Part shown: piece after piece, positions 10,567-19,767 of the stretch
Position numbering within the stretch: the stretch's first letter is position 1
How the letters are laid out: the number at the start of each line of letters is the position of its first letter
From: Bacteroidetes bacterium MED-G13
Lineage (GTDB): Bacteria > Bacteroidota > Bacteroidia > Flavobacteriales > Flavobacteriaceae
Direction: 5' to 3'
DNA: 64,000 nucleotides
NCBI GenBank assembly: GCA_002457735.1
Contig: NTKO01000001.1
Span: 1 to 64,000 of the forward strand
Notes under the pieces: generated by a model
What the model saw: only the letters and a program-made list of their open reading frames with translations
What the model was told of the DNA's origin: nothing
Databases searched by the model: none
Position numbers and translations under genes: made by a program

Positions 10567-11389
10567 TTTTTGAGTTTTTATATTCTCCTAAAATTTTAAA
10601 ATCTTTTGCCATAATTTCTATTATTGATTTTGCTTTAAAATAATCATCTAATGATTCAAATGTGATATCTACAAAAAAAGAATATCTCCATGGAGTTTCA
10701 ATTTTTGGCATTGACTGAATTTTAGTCAAATTAATTTTACAATCGCTCAAAACATTTAGTATTGTTGCCAAACTCCCTCTTTTATGATCCAATTCAAATT
10801 TAATAGAAGCCTTGTTAAATACAGATTTACTATTTATAATTGATCTTTTGAGAACAACAAATCTTGTTTCATTATTTTTAATTGTCTGAATATTTTCAGC
10901 TAATACATTTAAACTGTATAGATTAGATGCTAATTCGCTAGCAATTGCAGCTCTACCTTTAACATTGCTAATATAAATTTCTTTAGCAGAGAGTGCAGTA
11001 TCGGTGTCCTCAACTAATTTAATTTTTGGATGTTTTTTAAAAAAATCTCTACACTGAAGTAATGCCATTGGATGTGAGTGGACTTCTTTAATATCATCAA
11101 TGGACTGGTTTTCTAGAGCTAATAAATTATGAGAAATTTTCAAATAATACTCTCCAACAATGGAAAGATTATATTCATCAATCAGTGCGTAATTAGGAAT
11201 GATTGATCCTGCAATAGAATTTTCAATCGCCATTATTGATGCATCAGATTTTCCTTCGGCAAGATGTCTTGACATCATTTCAAAAGTTAAGAATTCATCA
11301 ATATCGATATTACTACCATAATATTCATTCGCCACAATATGGTGAAATGAACCTTGTATTCCTTGTATTCCTATATTTTTTTTACTCAT
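10559..11389 (-). CDS. pheA: prephenate dehydratase (start trimmed to MSKKNIGIQGIQGSF)
   Basis: PDT motifs GIQGIQGSFHHIVA, ENSIAGSI, NNETRFVVL plus ACT domain; ORF-track N-terminus MKSSLELFGTFF is encoded by a terminator hairpin. Confidence 0.92.
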   Translation of the reverse strand: MSKKNIGIQGIQGSFHHIVANEYYGSNIDIDEFLTFEMMSRHLAEGKSDASIMAIENSIAGSIIPNYALIDEYNLSIVGEYYLKISHNLLALENQSIDDIKEVHSHPMALLQCRDFFKKHPKIKLVEDTDTALSAKEIYISNVKGRAAIASELASNLYSLNVLAENIQTIKNNETRFVVLKRSIINSKSVFNKASIKFELDHKRGSLATILNVLSDCKINLTKIQSMPKIETPWRYSFFVDITFESLDDYFKAKSIIEIMAKDFKILGEYKNSKND

Positions 11390-11416
11390 AAAAAAAGTCC
11401 CGAATAATTCGAGACT
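11390..11416 (-). terminator. pheA attenuator terminator
   Basis: Minus strand AGTCTCGAA-TTA-TTCGGGACT-TTTTTT, 9-bp stem (one G-U) plus U tract directly before the pheA ATG. Confidence 0.88.
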
Positions 11417-11453
11417 AGATTTCATTAATATTATGATTACATATTATAGTCTC
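11411..11453 (-). promoter_or_regulatory. pheA antiterminator (GAGACTA pairs with TAGTCTC)
   Basis: GAGACTA (11447-11453) is complementary to TAGTCTC (11411-11417), the 5' arm of the terminator. Confidence 0.75.
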
Positions 11454-11518
11454 TACCTATTCTTAGAATAGAAAAAGAAATAATAAAATCCAAAATTTAT
11501 TGTAATCAAATTGGTCAT
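11453..11518 (-). CDS. Phe/Tyr leader peptide MTNLITINFGFYYFFFYSKNR
   Basis: 21-codon ORF with FGFYYFFFY run immediately upstream of antiterminator/terminator and pheA. Confidence 0.85.
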   Translation of the reverse strand: MTNLITINFGFYYFFFYSKNR

Positions 11519-11560
11519 GGCACGAATGTATATAATATTTATGAGAAAATAAAAAATTGA

Positions 11561-13153
11561 CTAAAGAATATAATCAGTAGAAACAAAATTAGATTGTTTT
11601 GATCCTAATAAATCCTTAATTATTTTGTTGTTGTTATCATTATCTTTAGAGGCAACAAATGTTCTAATTGAAAAAGATCTAAGTGCATCACGAACACTTA
11701 GGGTACTGAAAGCTGAGTCTTTTCTTCCGGTAAAAGGATAAATATCAGGACCTCTTTGACAAGAACTATTAATATTAACTCTACAAACTAAATTAACTAA
11801 AGTGTCAATTAGTGGCCCTAATGTTTTGGTGTCTTTACCAAACAAACTTACCTGCTGTCCATAGTTAGATTCAGCCATATCATTTAATGGTTCATTAATA
11901 TTTTTAAAAGATATAATTGGAATTACAGGTCCAAATTGCTCATCTTTATATACTTCCATATCTTTTGTTACAGGGAATAAAACAGATGGGTAAATATAAT
12001 TTTCACACATTAACCCTCCTTTTTTGTTCATGACTTTTGCACCCTTTTTTAAAGCATCTTGAACAAGTGAGTTAATATATTTTGGTTTATTTGGTTCAGG
12101 AAGTGGTGTAAGCATAACATCAGGCTCCCATGGGTTTCCATACTTCAGATTATCAACTTCTTTTGAAAATTTTTTAATAAAATTATCTCTGATTTTTTCA
12201 TGAATATATATTATTTTAAGGGCTGTACATCTTTGTCCATTGTATGAAAGGGATCCATTAATACATTCCTTTATAACCAAATCTAAATCAGCATCAGGAA
12301 GTATTATTGCTGGATTCTTGGCCTCCAAACCCAGTACCAATCGTAATCTGTTTTTTTTAGGATGAGATTCCTGAAGGGCGTTCGCGGAGGAGCTGTGTCC
12401 GATTAAAGCTAAAACATTTACTTTACCTGTTTCCATAATAGGTGTTGCTAGAGACCTACCTCTACCGAAGAGAATATTTACAACGCCAGGTGGGAAATGG
12501 TTTTTAAAAGCTTCTAATAAAGGAGTAATTAGTAAAACTCCATGTTTAGCGGGCTTGAAAATTACTGTATTCCCCATGATAAGAGCTGGTATTAACAAAC
12601 AGAAAGTTTCATTTAAAGGATAATTATAGGGGCCTAAACACAAAACTACTCCCAAAGGACCTCTTCTAATGTGAGCATTGATACCACTATTTTTTTGGAA
12701 TTTAGCCGAGTCTCTATCAATTTGTTTATATGCTTCAATCGTATCATATATGTAGTCAACCGTTCTATCAAATTCTTTTTTAGAGTCATTAAAATTTTTA
12801 CCAATTTCCCACATTAAAAGATTAACAATAATATCTCTTTTAGTTTTCATCTCAGCTACAAAGTTTTCCATTGCTTTGATTCTGTCTAAAACCTTCATGG
12901 TTGGCCAGATCCCTTTTCCATTGTCAAATGCATTACATGCAGAATCCAGGGCAAGTATAGCTTCTTTTTTTCCTAAACTTGGTATTTCACCTAATTTGGT
13001 TGGTTTATATTTTTTGCTTGAAGAAATTGTAGAATAAACAGGTGATAAATCTCCACTCCAATTTACCAGTTTTCCATTAACTAAAAACTGGTTTTGAACT
13101 ATTTCATTTTTGATCTTATAATGATCAGGTATTTTTTCAAAATTAAAATACAT
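11561..13153 (-). CDS. gapN: NADP-dependent glyceraldehyde-3-phosphate dehydrogenase-like aldehyde dehydrogenase
   Basis: ALDH fold: [31 protein letters not shown], catalytic [19 protein letters not shown]. Confidence 0.82.
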   Translation of the reverse strand: MYFNFEKIPDHYKIKNEIVQNQFLVNGKLVNWSGDLSPVYSTISSSKKYKPTKLGEIPSLGKKEAILALDSACNAFDNGKGIWPTMKVLDRIKAMENFVAEMKTKRDIIVNLLMWEIGKNFNDSKKEFDRTVDYIYDTIEAYKQIDRDSAKFQKNSGINAHIRRGPLGVVLCLGPYNYPLNETFCLLIPALIMGNTVIFKPAKHGVLLITPLLEAFKNHFPPGVVNILFGRGRSLATPIMETGKVNVLALIGHSSSANALQESHPKKNRLRLVLGLEAKNPAIILPDADLDLVIKECINGSLSYNGQRCTALKIIYIHEKIRDNFIKKFSKEVDNLKYGNPWEPDVMLTPLPEPNKPKYINSLVQDALKKGAKVMNKKGGLMCENYIYPSVLFPVTKDMEVYKDEQFGPVIPIISFKNINEPLNDMAESNYGQQVSLFGKDTKTLGPLIDTLVNLVCRVNINSSCQRGPDIYPFTGRKDSAFSTLSVRDALRSFSIRTFVASKDNDNNNKIIKDLLGSKQSNFVSTDYIL

Positions 13154-13233
13154 ATTTATAATTTATCAATTTTTATTCCAAAAAATGTTATTAATATACT
13201 TAAACAATATTATGTAAAAAAAGAAAAAGTTTT

Positions 13234-13293
13234 TTAACCATTTCTTTCACTTCCATCAAACCTAAAAATTACAGCATTAAATTCAAAATTCAT
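13234..13293 (-). CDS. small ORF MNFEFNAVIFRFDGSERNG overlapping the ilvA stop
   Basis: ATGA overlap with ilvA stop codon, 19 codons plus stop; no homology assessed. Confidence 0.2.
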   Translation of the reverse strand: MNFEFNAVIFRFDGSERNG

Positions 13294-14291
13294 TTTAATG
13301 AATTTTTCCAATTAATTGCTCTTTTAGATATTTCTTTCATTCTAGAATCATCATTATTTCCACCACAAATTATACAAACCACATTTTTTTTAACTATTTT
13401 TTCTTTATACATTCTCAAAGCAGCTGAAGACATCGCCCCTGCAGGCTCAGCGTTAATTTTCTCAATAGATTTCAAATCTAAAATTGATTGACAGATTTCA
13501 CCTTCATTAATTACCAATAAGTCATCTAAGTAATCTTTACAAAATTCAAATGGGATAGTGCCAATTTTGTGCACTGCAGCACCATCCACGAAATTATCAA
13601 TTTTATGGAGTTTTATTATTTTATTTTTGATGATAGATTCCTTCATGGAGGGCGCACCTGCAGGCTCAATACCAATTATCTTTGTTTTTGGACTAAGTTG
13701 TTTGAATATATTTATAGCACCAGAAATAAGTCCACCACCTCCTATTGGAATAAAAATATAATCAATATGATTTTTTATCTGTTTAATAATCTCCAAAAAC
13801 AAGGTAGCCTGTCCTTCAATAACTTTAATATCATCAAATGGATGAATAAATGTTTTTCTATTCCTTGCACAATAATCAAACGCAGCTTTATAAGCTTTTG
13901 AAAAGTTTTCACCGACAAGCTTGGTCTTGATGTTCTTTCCTCCTAACTTTTTTACCAATCTAACCTTTAAACTTGGGGTTGAGTTTGGCATAAATACTGT
14001 TCCATTGTAATCTAAAAGAGAGCAACTAACAGCAAAGCCTTGAGCATGATTTCCAGCACTTGCACATACAAGTCCATTTTGAGCACTCGCTTTTTCAACA
14101 CTGAGAATTTTCGTATATGCGCCTCTTATCTTAAATGATTTAACATCCTGAAGATCTTCTCTCTTAAAAAATATTTTTGAATTATATTTTTGTGAATAAT
14201 TAAGGCTCTCTTGTAAAGGCGTTTTTTTTACAATTCCTCTGATTTTTCTTGTCGCACTTCTAATATGAGCTAAATCAATTAACTTTTGCAC
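13290..14291 (-). CDS. ilvA: threonine dehydratase (catalytic domain only)
   Basis: KREDLQDVKSFKIRGAY PLP motif, CASAGNHAQG, IGGGGLISG; ends at residue 333. Confidence 0.88.
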   Translation of the reverse strand: MQKLIDLAHIRSATRKIRGIVKKTPLQESLNYSQKYNSKIFFKREDLQDVKSFKIRGAYTKILSVEKASAQNGLVCASAGNHAQGFAVSCSLLDYNGTVFMPNSTPSLKVRLVKKLGGKNIKTKLVGENFSKAYKAAFDYCARNRKTFIHPFDDIKVIEGQATLFLEIIKQIKNHIDYIFIPIGGGGLISGAINIFKQLSPKTKIIGIEPAGAPSMKESIIKNKIIKLHKIDNFVDGAAVHKIGTIPFEFCKDYLDDLLVINEGEICQSILDLKSIEKINAEPAGAMSSAALRMYKEKIVKKNVVCIICGGNNDDSRMKEISKRAINWKNSLK

Positions 14292-15760
14292 TAAAATAAA
14301 TTTTTCATCTCAGTCATTGATTTTCTTAATTGCAAACCAATTTTTTCAACCGGATGATTTTTTATTTCAAAGTTAATTTTTTTCACCAATTCATTGTCAA
14401 TTTCATTTATGTTATCTTTTTCAGCCCCGTTTAAATAAAGATTTAGATGTTTAAACTCAGATTCAAATAGTTTTTTTGCCTCATTAGAAAACAAATAACA
14501 ACCATATTCTGCCGTATCAGAGATGATTCTGTTCATCTCATATAGTTTTTTCCTGGAAATCAAATTTGCAATAAGTGGTAATTCATGAAGTGATTCATAA
14601 TATGCTGATTCATCAATTATACCTGCATTTATCATCGTTTCAAATGCTAACTCAACTCCAGATTTTACAAATGCAATCATTGCAATACCTTTTTCAAAAT
14701 ATTCCTTATTTTCAATTTTTATTTCAGTTGATATTGTTTTTTCAAATTCGGTATTTCCAGTTTCCTCTCTCCATTTTAATAGCTTAAAATCATTATTTTT
14801 CCAATCATCCATCATCTCACTTGAAAACTTACCAGAAATAATTTCTTGCATGTGCTTTTCAAAAAGTAACTTCATTTTAACTTTTAGCTCAGCAGCTAAA
14901 TTAAATGTATTTATTTTTGACTGATCACTTAACTGATTCATCATTTTGGTGATTCCACCATGTTTTAAAGCTTCAGTAATTACTTCCCATCCATTCTGAA
15001 TTAATTTTGATGAATAGTTTTTATCCATTTGTGCATCACACATTTTATTGAACAAAAAAATTGAAGCCGATTGAAGAACTCCACATAATATAGTCTGCTC
15101 ACCCATCAAATCACTTTTGACTTCAGCAACAAAGGATGACTCCAAAACACCAGCTTTATGAGAACCAAGAGAGAAAGCATAAGCCTTGGCAAACTCAAGG
15201 CCATTTCCGTGAGGGTCATTTGAGGAATGAACAGCAATTAAAGTAGGAACGCCAAAACCTCTTTTAAATTCTTCTCGCACCTCAGTTCCTGGACACTTTG
15301 GAGCAACCATAATTACAGTAATATCATTCCTAATTATAATACCCTCCTCCACAATATTGAAACCATGGGAATAGGAAAGAATTGATCCTTTTTTCATCAA
15401 TGGGACAACACTATTTATCACATCAGAATGGTTCTTGTCAGGAGTTAAATTAATAACCATATCGGCATCTGGAACTAAATCTTGAATAAGTCCATAAGTA
15501 AAGTTGTTTTCAGTGACATTGATAAAAGATTGTCGTTTCATTTTAATGGCCTTTTCTCTAAGAGCATATGAGACATCTAAGCCAGAATCACGCATATTTA
15601 AACCCTGATTTAGCCCCTGTGCGCCACAGCCAATTATTAAAATTTTTTTACCGATTAAAAATTTATTCTCTTGACTAAACTCATCAAGATTCATAAATCT
15701 ACATTTAGATAACTGATCTCTTTTTTCGGTTTCACTTAGAAAATTAAAATAATTTTTCAT
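14291..15760 (-). CDS. ilvC: ketol-acid reductoisomerase (long class II type)
   Basis: [47 protein letters not shown]; 489 aa. Confidence 0.95.
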   Translation of the reverse strand: MKNYFNFLSETEKRDQLSKCRFMNLDEFSQENKFLIGKKILIIGCGAQGLNQGLNMRDSGLDVSYALREKAIKMKRQSFINVTENNFTYGLIQDLVPDADMVINLTPDKNHSDVINSVVPLMKKGSILSYSHGFNIVEEGIIIRNDITVIMVAPKCPGTEVREEFKRGFGVPTLIAVHSSNDPHGNGLEFAKAYAFSLGSHKAGVLESSFVAEVKSDLMGEQTILCGVLQSASIFLFNKMCDAQMDKNYSSKLIQNGWEVITEALKHGGITKMMNQLSDQSKINTFNLAAELKVKMKLLFEKHMQEIISGKFSSEMMDDWKNNDFKLLKWREETGNTEFEKTISTEIKIENKEYFEKGIAMIAFVKSGVELAFETMINAGIIDESAYYESLHELPLIANLISRKKLYEMNRIISDTAEYGCYLFSNEAKKLFESEFKHLNLYLNGAEKDNINEIDNELVKKINFEIKNHPVEKIGLQLRKSMTEMKNLF

Positions 15761-15761
15761 T

Positions 15762-16295
15762 TTATTTTTTTTTAAATTTTTTCAGAATTTCAGAAATCAT
15801 TAGAGGGGATTTGGTTACTGAGATTCTTGCAGATCTAACGTACTGTAATATTCCATATTTACTTAGCTTTTCGTATAAATCATCTAACTCAAAACTTCTA
15901 CCAGACTTTTCAATAACAAAAAACTCAGAGTTAACCGTTACTATTACTGCATTACTCTCCTTGATTATATTTTGTATTTTCCGATCATCAAAAAGAAGGG
16001 ATGACTTAATTTTAAATAAACATGATTCTTGATAAATTGTCTCTTCATCTGTATGGTAAAAAGACTTAATTACCCCAATCTGTTTATTAATTTGACCAAC
16101 TATTTTTTTTATTTTAATATCAGAGGATTCAACCATTATTGTCCACCTTTTGATATCTTTGATTTCAGTTATTGAGACATTAAAACTTATAATATTTATA
16201 TGTCTTTTTTGAAATATTGCAGAAATTCTGTTCAATAAACCTACACTATCCTCTGAGTAAACCGATACAGTATATTTAATTTTATTTTCACTCAT
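15762..16295 (-). CDS. ilvN: acetolactate synthase small subunit
   Basis: N-terminal ACT domain [28 protein letters not shown]. Confidence 0.92.
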   Translation of the reverse strand: MSENKIKYTVSVYSEDSVGLLNRISAIFQKRHINIISFNVSITEIKDIKRWTIMVESSDIKIKKIVGQINKQIGVIKSFYHTDEETIYQESCLFKIKSSLLFDDRKIQNIIKESNAVIVTVNSEFFVIEKSGRSFELDDLYEKLSKYGILQYVRSARISVTKSPLMISEILKKFKKK

Positions 16296-16300
16296 ATTAA

Positions 16301-17989
16301 TTAACTTAGCCTTATTTCAGAAACAGATGAGCCAGTAGGAATCATCGGAAAAACATTTGCTTCTTTCTCAACTACAACCTCTAAAAAATAAGGCTCTTTT
16401 GATTTAATCATTTCTTCAATGGCTGAAGCGAGCTCATCTCTTTTATTTACCCTTTTAGCTTTTATGTAATATCCTTCAGCTATTTTAACAAAATCAGGAT
16501 TTACCATTTCAGTAGAAGCATATCTTTTTTCAAAAAATAATTGTTGCCATTGTCTTACCATTCCTAAAAAGTCATTGTTTAGTACTACGATCTTAACTGC
16601 AGCTTTAGTTTGAAAAACAGTTCCAAGCTCCTGAATGGTCATTTGATAACCTCCGTCACCAATTATAGCAACTACCTCCCTATTTGGGGCAGCCATTTTT
16701 GCACCCAGAGCAGCTGGTAATGCAAAACCCATTGTTCCCAAGCCACCCGATGTTATATTACTTTTTGAAATTTTAAAATTTGCATACCTGCAAGCTACCA
16801 TTTGATGTTGCCCGACATCGGAAACAATCGCAGCATTTCCTTTGGTAAATTCATTAATTTGTTTAATTACCTCACCCATAGTTAAACCCTTCTTAGTTGG
16901 GTTTATTTCGGCATTAATTACTTTATTAAATTCAACTTGATATAAATCTGAAAATTCTTTTAGCCAATTTTTATGAGAATTAACATGAACGTACTTTATT
17001 ACTTCTTTTAATGTCTGTTTTGCATTTCCCAAAACAGCTATATCGACTTCAATATTTTTATTCACCTCCGCTGGATCAATTTCAAAATGAATAATTTGAG
17101 CCTGTTTAGCATATCTGGTAACATCTCCAGTTACTCGGTCATCAAATCTCATTCCTATAGCAATTAATACATCGCATTCATTTGTTTTAATATTTGGAGC
17201 ATAATTTCCATGCATTCCGAGCATACCAACATTTAATGGATGTTCTGTTGGAATAGCAGATGCACCTAATATTGTCCATGCTGCAGGAATTCCGGTTTTA
17301 TCAACTAAATTTATTAACTCTTTTTCGGCGTTTCCAAGAATAATTCCTTGCCCCCAAACTATCAGAGGTTTTTTTGCTTGGTTAATTAGTTTTGCTGCTT
17401 CTTTTATTTTGTTGTTGTTGATGTCTGGAATAGGATTATAACTTCTAATACCATTGATTTTACTATATGAAAAATCAAAAAGTTCAAACTGAGCATCTTT
17501 TGTTATGTCTATTAAAACAGGACCGGGTCTTCCGCTTTTAGCAATATAAAAGGCTTTTGCAAAAATTTCAGGTATTTCTGAAGCATTTGTTATTTGATAG
17601 TTCCACTTTGTTATGGGTGTGGAAATGCCAATAATATCAGTTTCTTGAAAAGCGTCACTTCCTAAAAGTTTTGAACTTACTTGTCCAGTTATGCATATCA
17701 TTGGAGTTGAATCAATTTGAGCGTCTGCTAAGCCTGTGACAAGGTTTGTTGCTCCAGGGCCAGATGTGGCAATTGCCACACCAACCTTACCAGAGATTCT
17801 TGCAAATCCCTGAGCAGCATGAGATGCACCTTGCTCATGTCTTGTCAAAACATGGTGGATTTTATCTTGGTACTTAAATAACTCATCATAAACAGGCATG
17901 ATTGCACCTCCAGGGTAACCATATATTATTTCAATGCCTTCATTTATAAGGCACTTAATTACTGCTTCGCTTCCTGAAATTTTTGGCAT
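16301..17989 (-). CDS. ilvB: acetolactate synthase large subunit
   Basis: GYPGGAIMPVYD, HEQGASHAAQGFAR, GDGGYQMTIQEL ThDP motif. Confidence 0.96.
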   Translation of the reverse strand: MPKISGSEAVIKCLINEGIEIIYGYPGGAIMPVYDELFKYQDKIHHVLTRHEQGASHAAQGFARISGKVGVAIATSGPGATNLVTGLADAQIDSTPMICITGQVSSKLLGSDAFQETDIIGISTPITKWNYQITNASEIPEIFAKAFYIAKSGRPGPVLIDITKDAQFELFDFSYSKINGIRSYNPIPDINNNKIKEAAKLINQAKKPLIVWGQGIILGNAEKELINLVDKTGIPAAWTILGASAIPTEHPLNVGMLGMHGNYAPNIKTNECDVLIAIGMRFDDRVTGDVTRYAKQAQIIHFEIDPAEVNKNIEVDIAVLGNAKQTLKEVIKYVHVNSHKNWLKEFSDLYQVEFNKVINAEINPTKKGLTMGEVIKQINEFTKGNAAIVSDVGQHQMVACRYANFKISKSNITSGGLGTMGFALPAALGAKMAAPNREVVAIIGDGGYQMTIQELGTVFQTKAAVKIVVLNNDFLGMVRQWQQLFFEKRYASTEMVNPDFVKIAEGYYIKAKRVNKRDELASAIEEMIKSKEPYFLEVVVEKEANVFPMIPTGSSVSEIRLS

Positions 17990-17999
17990 TATCTAATTT

Positions 18000-19682
18000 T
18001 TAAAATTCATCTGTTACACATCCTTTTGATGCTGAGGACACAAATTTAGCATACTTAAATAAGGAACCATTACTAGCTTTTAATTTGGGCTTTTTCCAAT
18101 TAAGTTTTCTTTTGTTTATCTCAGCTTCTGAAACATGCAAATTTATACTATTTTCATTAGCATCAATTGAAATAATATCACCATCCTCAACTAAAGCAAT
18201 ATTCCCACCAACTTGGGCCTCAGGTGTGATATGACCTACTACAAAGCCATGAGTTCCACCTGAAAATCTTCCATCCGTAATTAAAGCTACGTCTTTTCCC
18301 AAACCAGCACCCATTATCGCAGCAGTTGGTTTTAACATTTCCGGCATTCCTGGACCACCTTTTGGACCTACATATCTTATAACCACAATATTTCCTTTTT
18401 TCACCAATCCTTTCTTAATTCCAAGATTAGCTTCTAGCTCAGAATCAAAAACTTTAGCTTTACCCTTAAAATATAATCCTTCTTTTCCTGATATTTTTGC
18501 AACACTTCCTTTCAGAGCTAAATTTCCATATAATATCTGAATATGACCAGATTTTTTAATTGGGTTTTCTACAGGCATTACTACATCTTGGTCAAATGAT
18601 AATGGCTCCACTGATCTTAAATTTTCTTCTAAACTTTTTCCAGTTACTGTAAGGCAGTCTCCATGTAAAAACCCAGCATCTAACATATATTTTAAAATTA
18701 CCGGAATACCACCGATTTCATGTAAATCCTCCATTAAATATTTGCCACTTGGTTTTAAATTGGCAATATAGGGAGTCTTATCACTAATCTTTTGAAAATC
18801 GTCTAAGTTGAACTCAATATTTGCAGATCTAGCAATTGCTAAAAAATGTAATACAGCGTTTGTAGATCCACCCAAAGCAATAACTACTGAAATTGCATTT
18901 TCTATGGAATTTTTTGAAATAATATCAAGTGGCTTAATATCTCTTACAATTAATTTTTCTATGGATTTTCCCACCTCTTTTGATAAACTCTCTCTATTCA
19001 AATCATTTGCAGGAATGGAGGAAGAAAATGGAAGTGACATCCCTAATGCTTCAATTGCAGAGGCCATTGTATTGGCTGTATACATACCACCACATGCACC
19101 AGAACCAGGACAGGATTTTTTAATAATTTGTTTGTATTCAATTTCATTTATTTTGCCTGAAACCTTACCCCCCCATGCCTCAAATGCAGAGACAATATCA
19201 AGTTTTTTATCATTATGACATCCTGAATCAATAGTTCCCCCATACAAAAGAATAGAAGGTCTATTAAGTCTAATCATTCCCATAAGAGCACCTGGCATAT
19301 TTTTATCGCATCCAACAACAGTAATCAAACCATCATAAGACATGGCTTCAACTACAGTTTCAACTGAGTCTGCAATAATATCTCTAGAGGGTAAGGAATA
19401 TCTCATTCCCGGAGTTCCCATTGATATTCCGTCACTTACTCCAATTGTATTGAAAATTAAACCAACATAATCCATTTCTTGCACACCTTTTTTTACATCT
19501 AATGCCAATTTGTTAAGGTGCATATTACATGGGTTACCCTCATATCCCGTACTCGCAATACCAATTATTGGTTTATTAAAGTCTTCATCTTTAAAACCGA
19601 TCGCATATAGCATTGCTTGAGCAGCCGGCTGAGAGTCATCTTGAGTGATGATTTTGCTGTATTTATTTAATTTTTCTTTCAA
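18000..19682 (-). CDS. ilvD: dihydroxy-acid dehydratase (TTG start)
   Basis: [45 protein letters not shown]. Confidence 0.96.
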   Translation of the reverse strand: MKEKLNKYSKIITQDDSQPAAQAMLYAIGFKDEDFNKPIIGIASTGYEGNPCNMHLNKLALDVKKGVQEMDYVGLIFNTIGVSDGISMGTPGMRYSLPSRDIIADSVETVVEAMSYDGLITVVGCDKNMPGALMGMIRLNRPSILLYGGTIDSGCHNDKKLDIVSAFEAWGGKVSGKINEIEYKQIIKKSCPGSGACGGMYTANTMASAIEALGMSLPFSSSIPANDLNRESLSKEVGKSIEKLIVRDIKPLDIISKNSIENAISVVIALGGSTNAVLHFLAIARSANIEFNLDDFQKISDKTPYIANLKPSGKYLMEDLHEIGGIPVILKYMLDAGFLHGDCLTVTGKSLEENLRSVEPLSFDQDVVMPVENPIKKSGHIQILYGNLALKGSVAKISGKEGLYFKGKAKVFDSELEANLGIKKGLVKKGNIVVIRYVGPKGGPGMPEMLKPTAAIMGAGLGKDVALITDGRFSGGTHGFVVGHITPEAQVGGNIALVEDGDIISIDANENSINLHVSEAEINKRKLNWKKPKLKASNGSLFKYAKFVSSASKGCVTDEF

Positions 19683-19767
19683 TCCTTTTTAAAAGTTAAT
19701 TTTTAAATAATTCAACCTATAAAGAAAAACTATTTATCTAATTAAAAAAAAAAAAAGTGGACAAAAG

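Noticed and set aside
13558-13901. Overlapping plus-strand ORFs opposite ilvA
   Set aside because: Antisense shadow ORFs of a conserved PLP enzyme.
14575-14787. Leu/Gln-rich plus-strand [28 protein letters not shown]...
   Set aside because: Antisense to ilvC; the composition is a by-product of AT-rich codons.
19744-19756. A13 homopolymer
   Set aside because: Homopolymers are frequent in this AT-rich genome; no linked structure.
19683-19767. Possible BCAA leader/attenuator upstream of ilvD
   Set aside because: Only a short frame (TTG AAT TAT TTA AAA ATT AAC TTT TAA) and no terminator hairpin with competing antiterminator; the T13 run has no GC stem in front. Not comparable to the phe and trp leaders.
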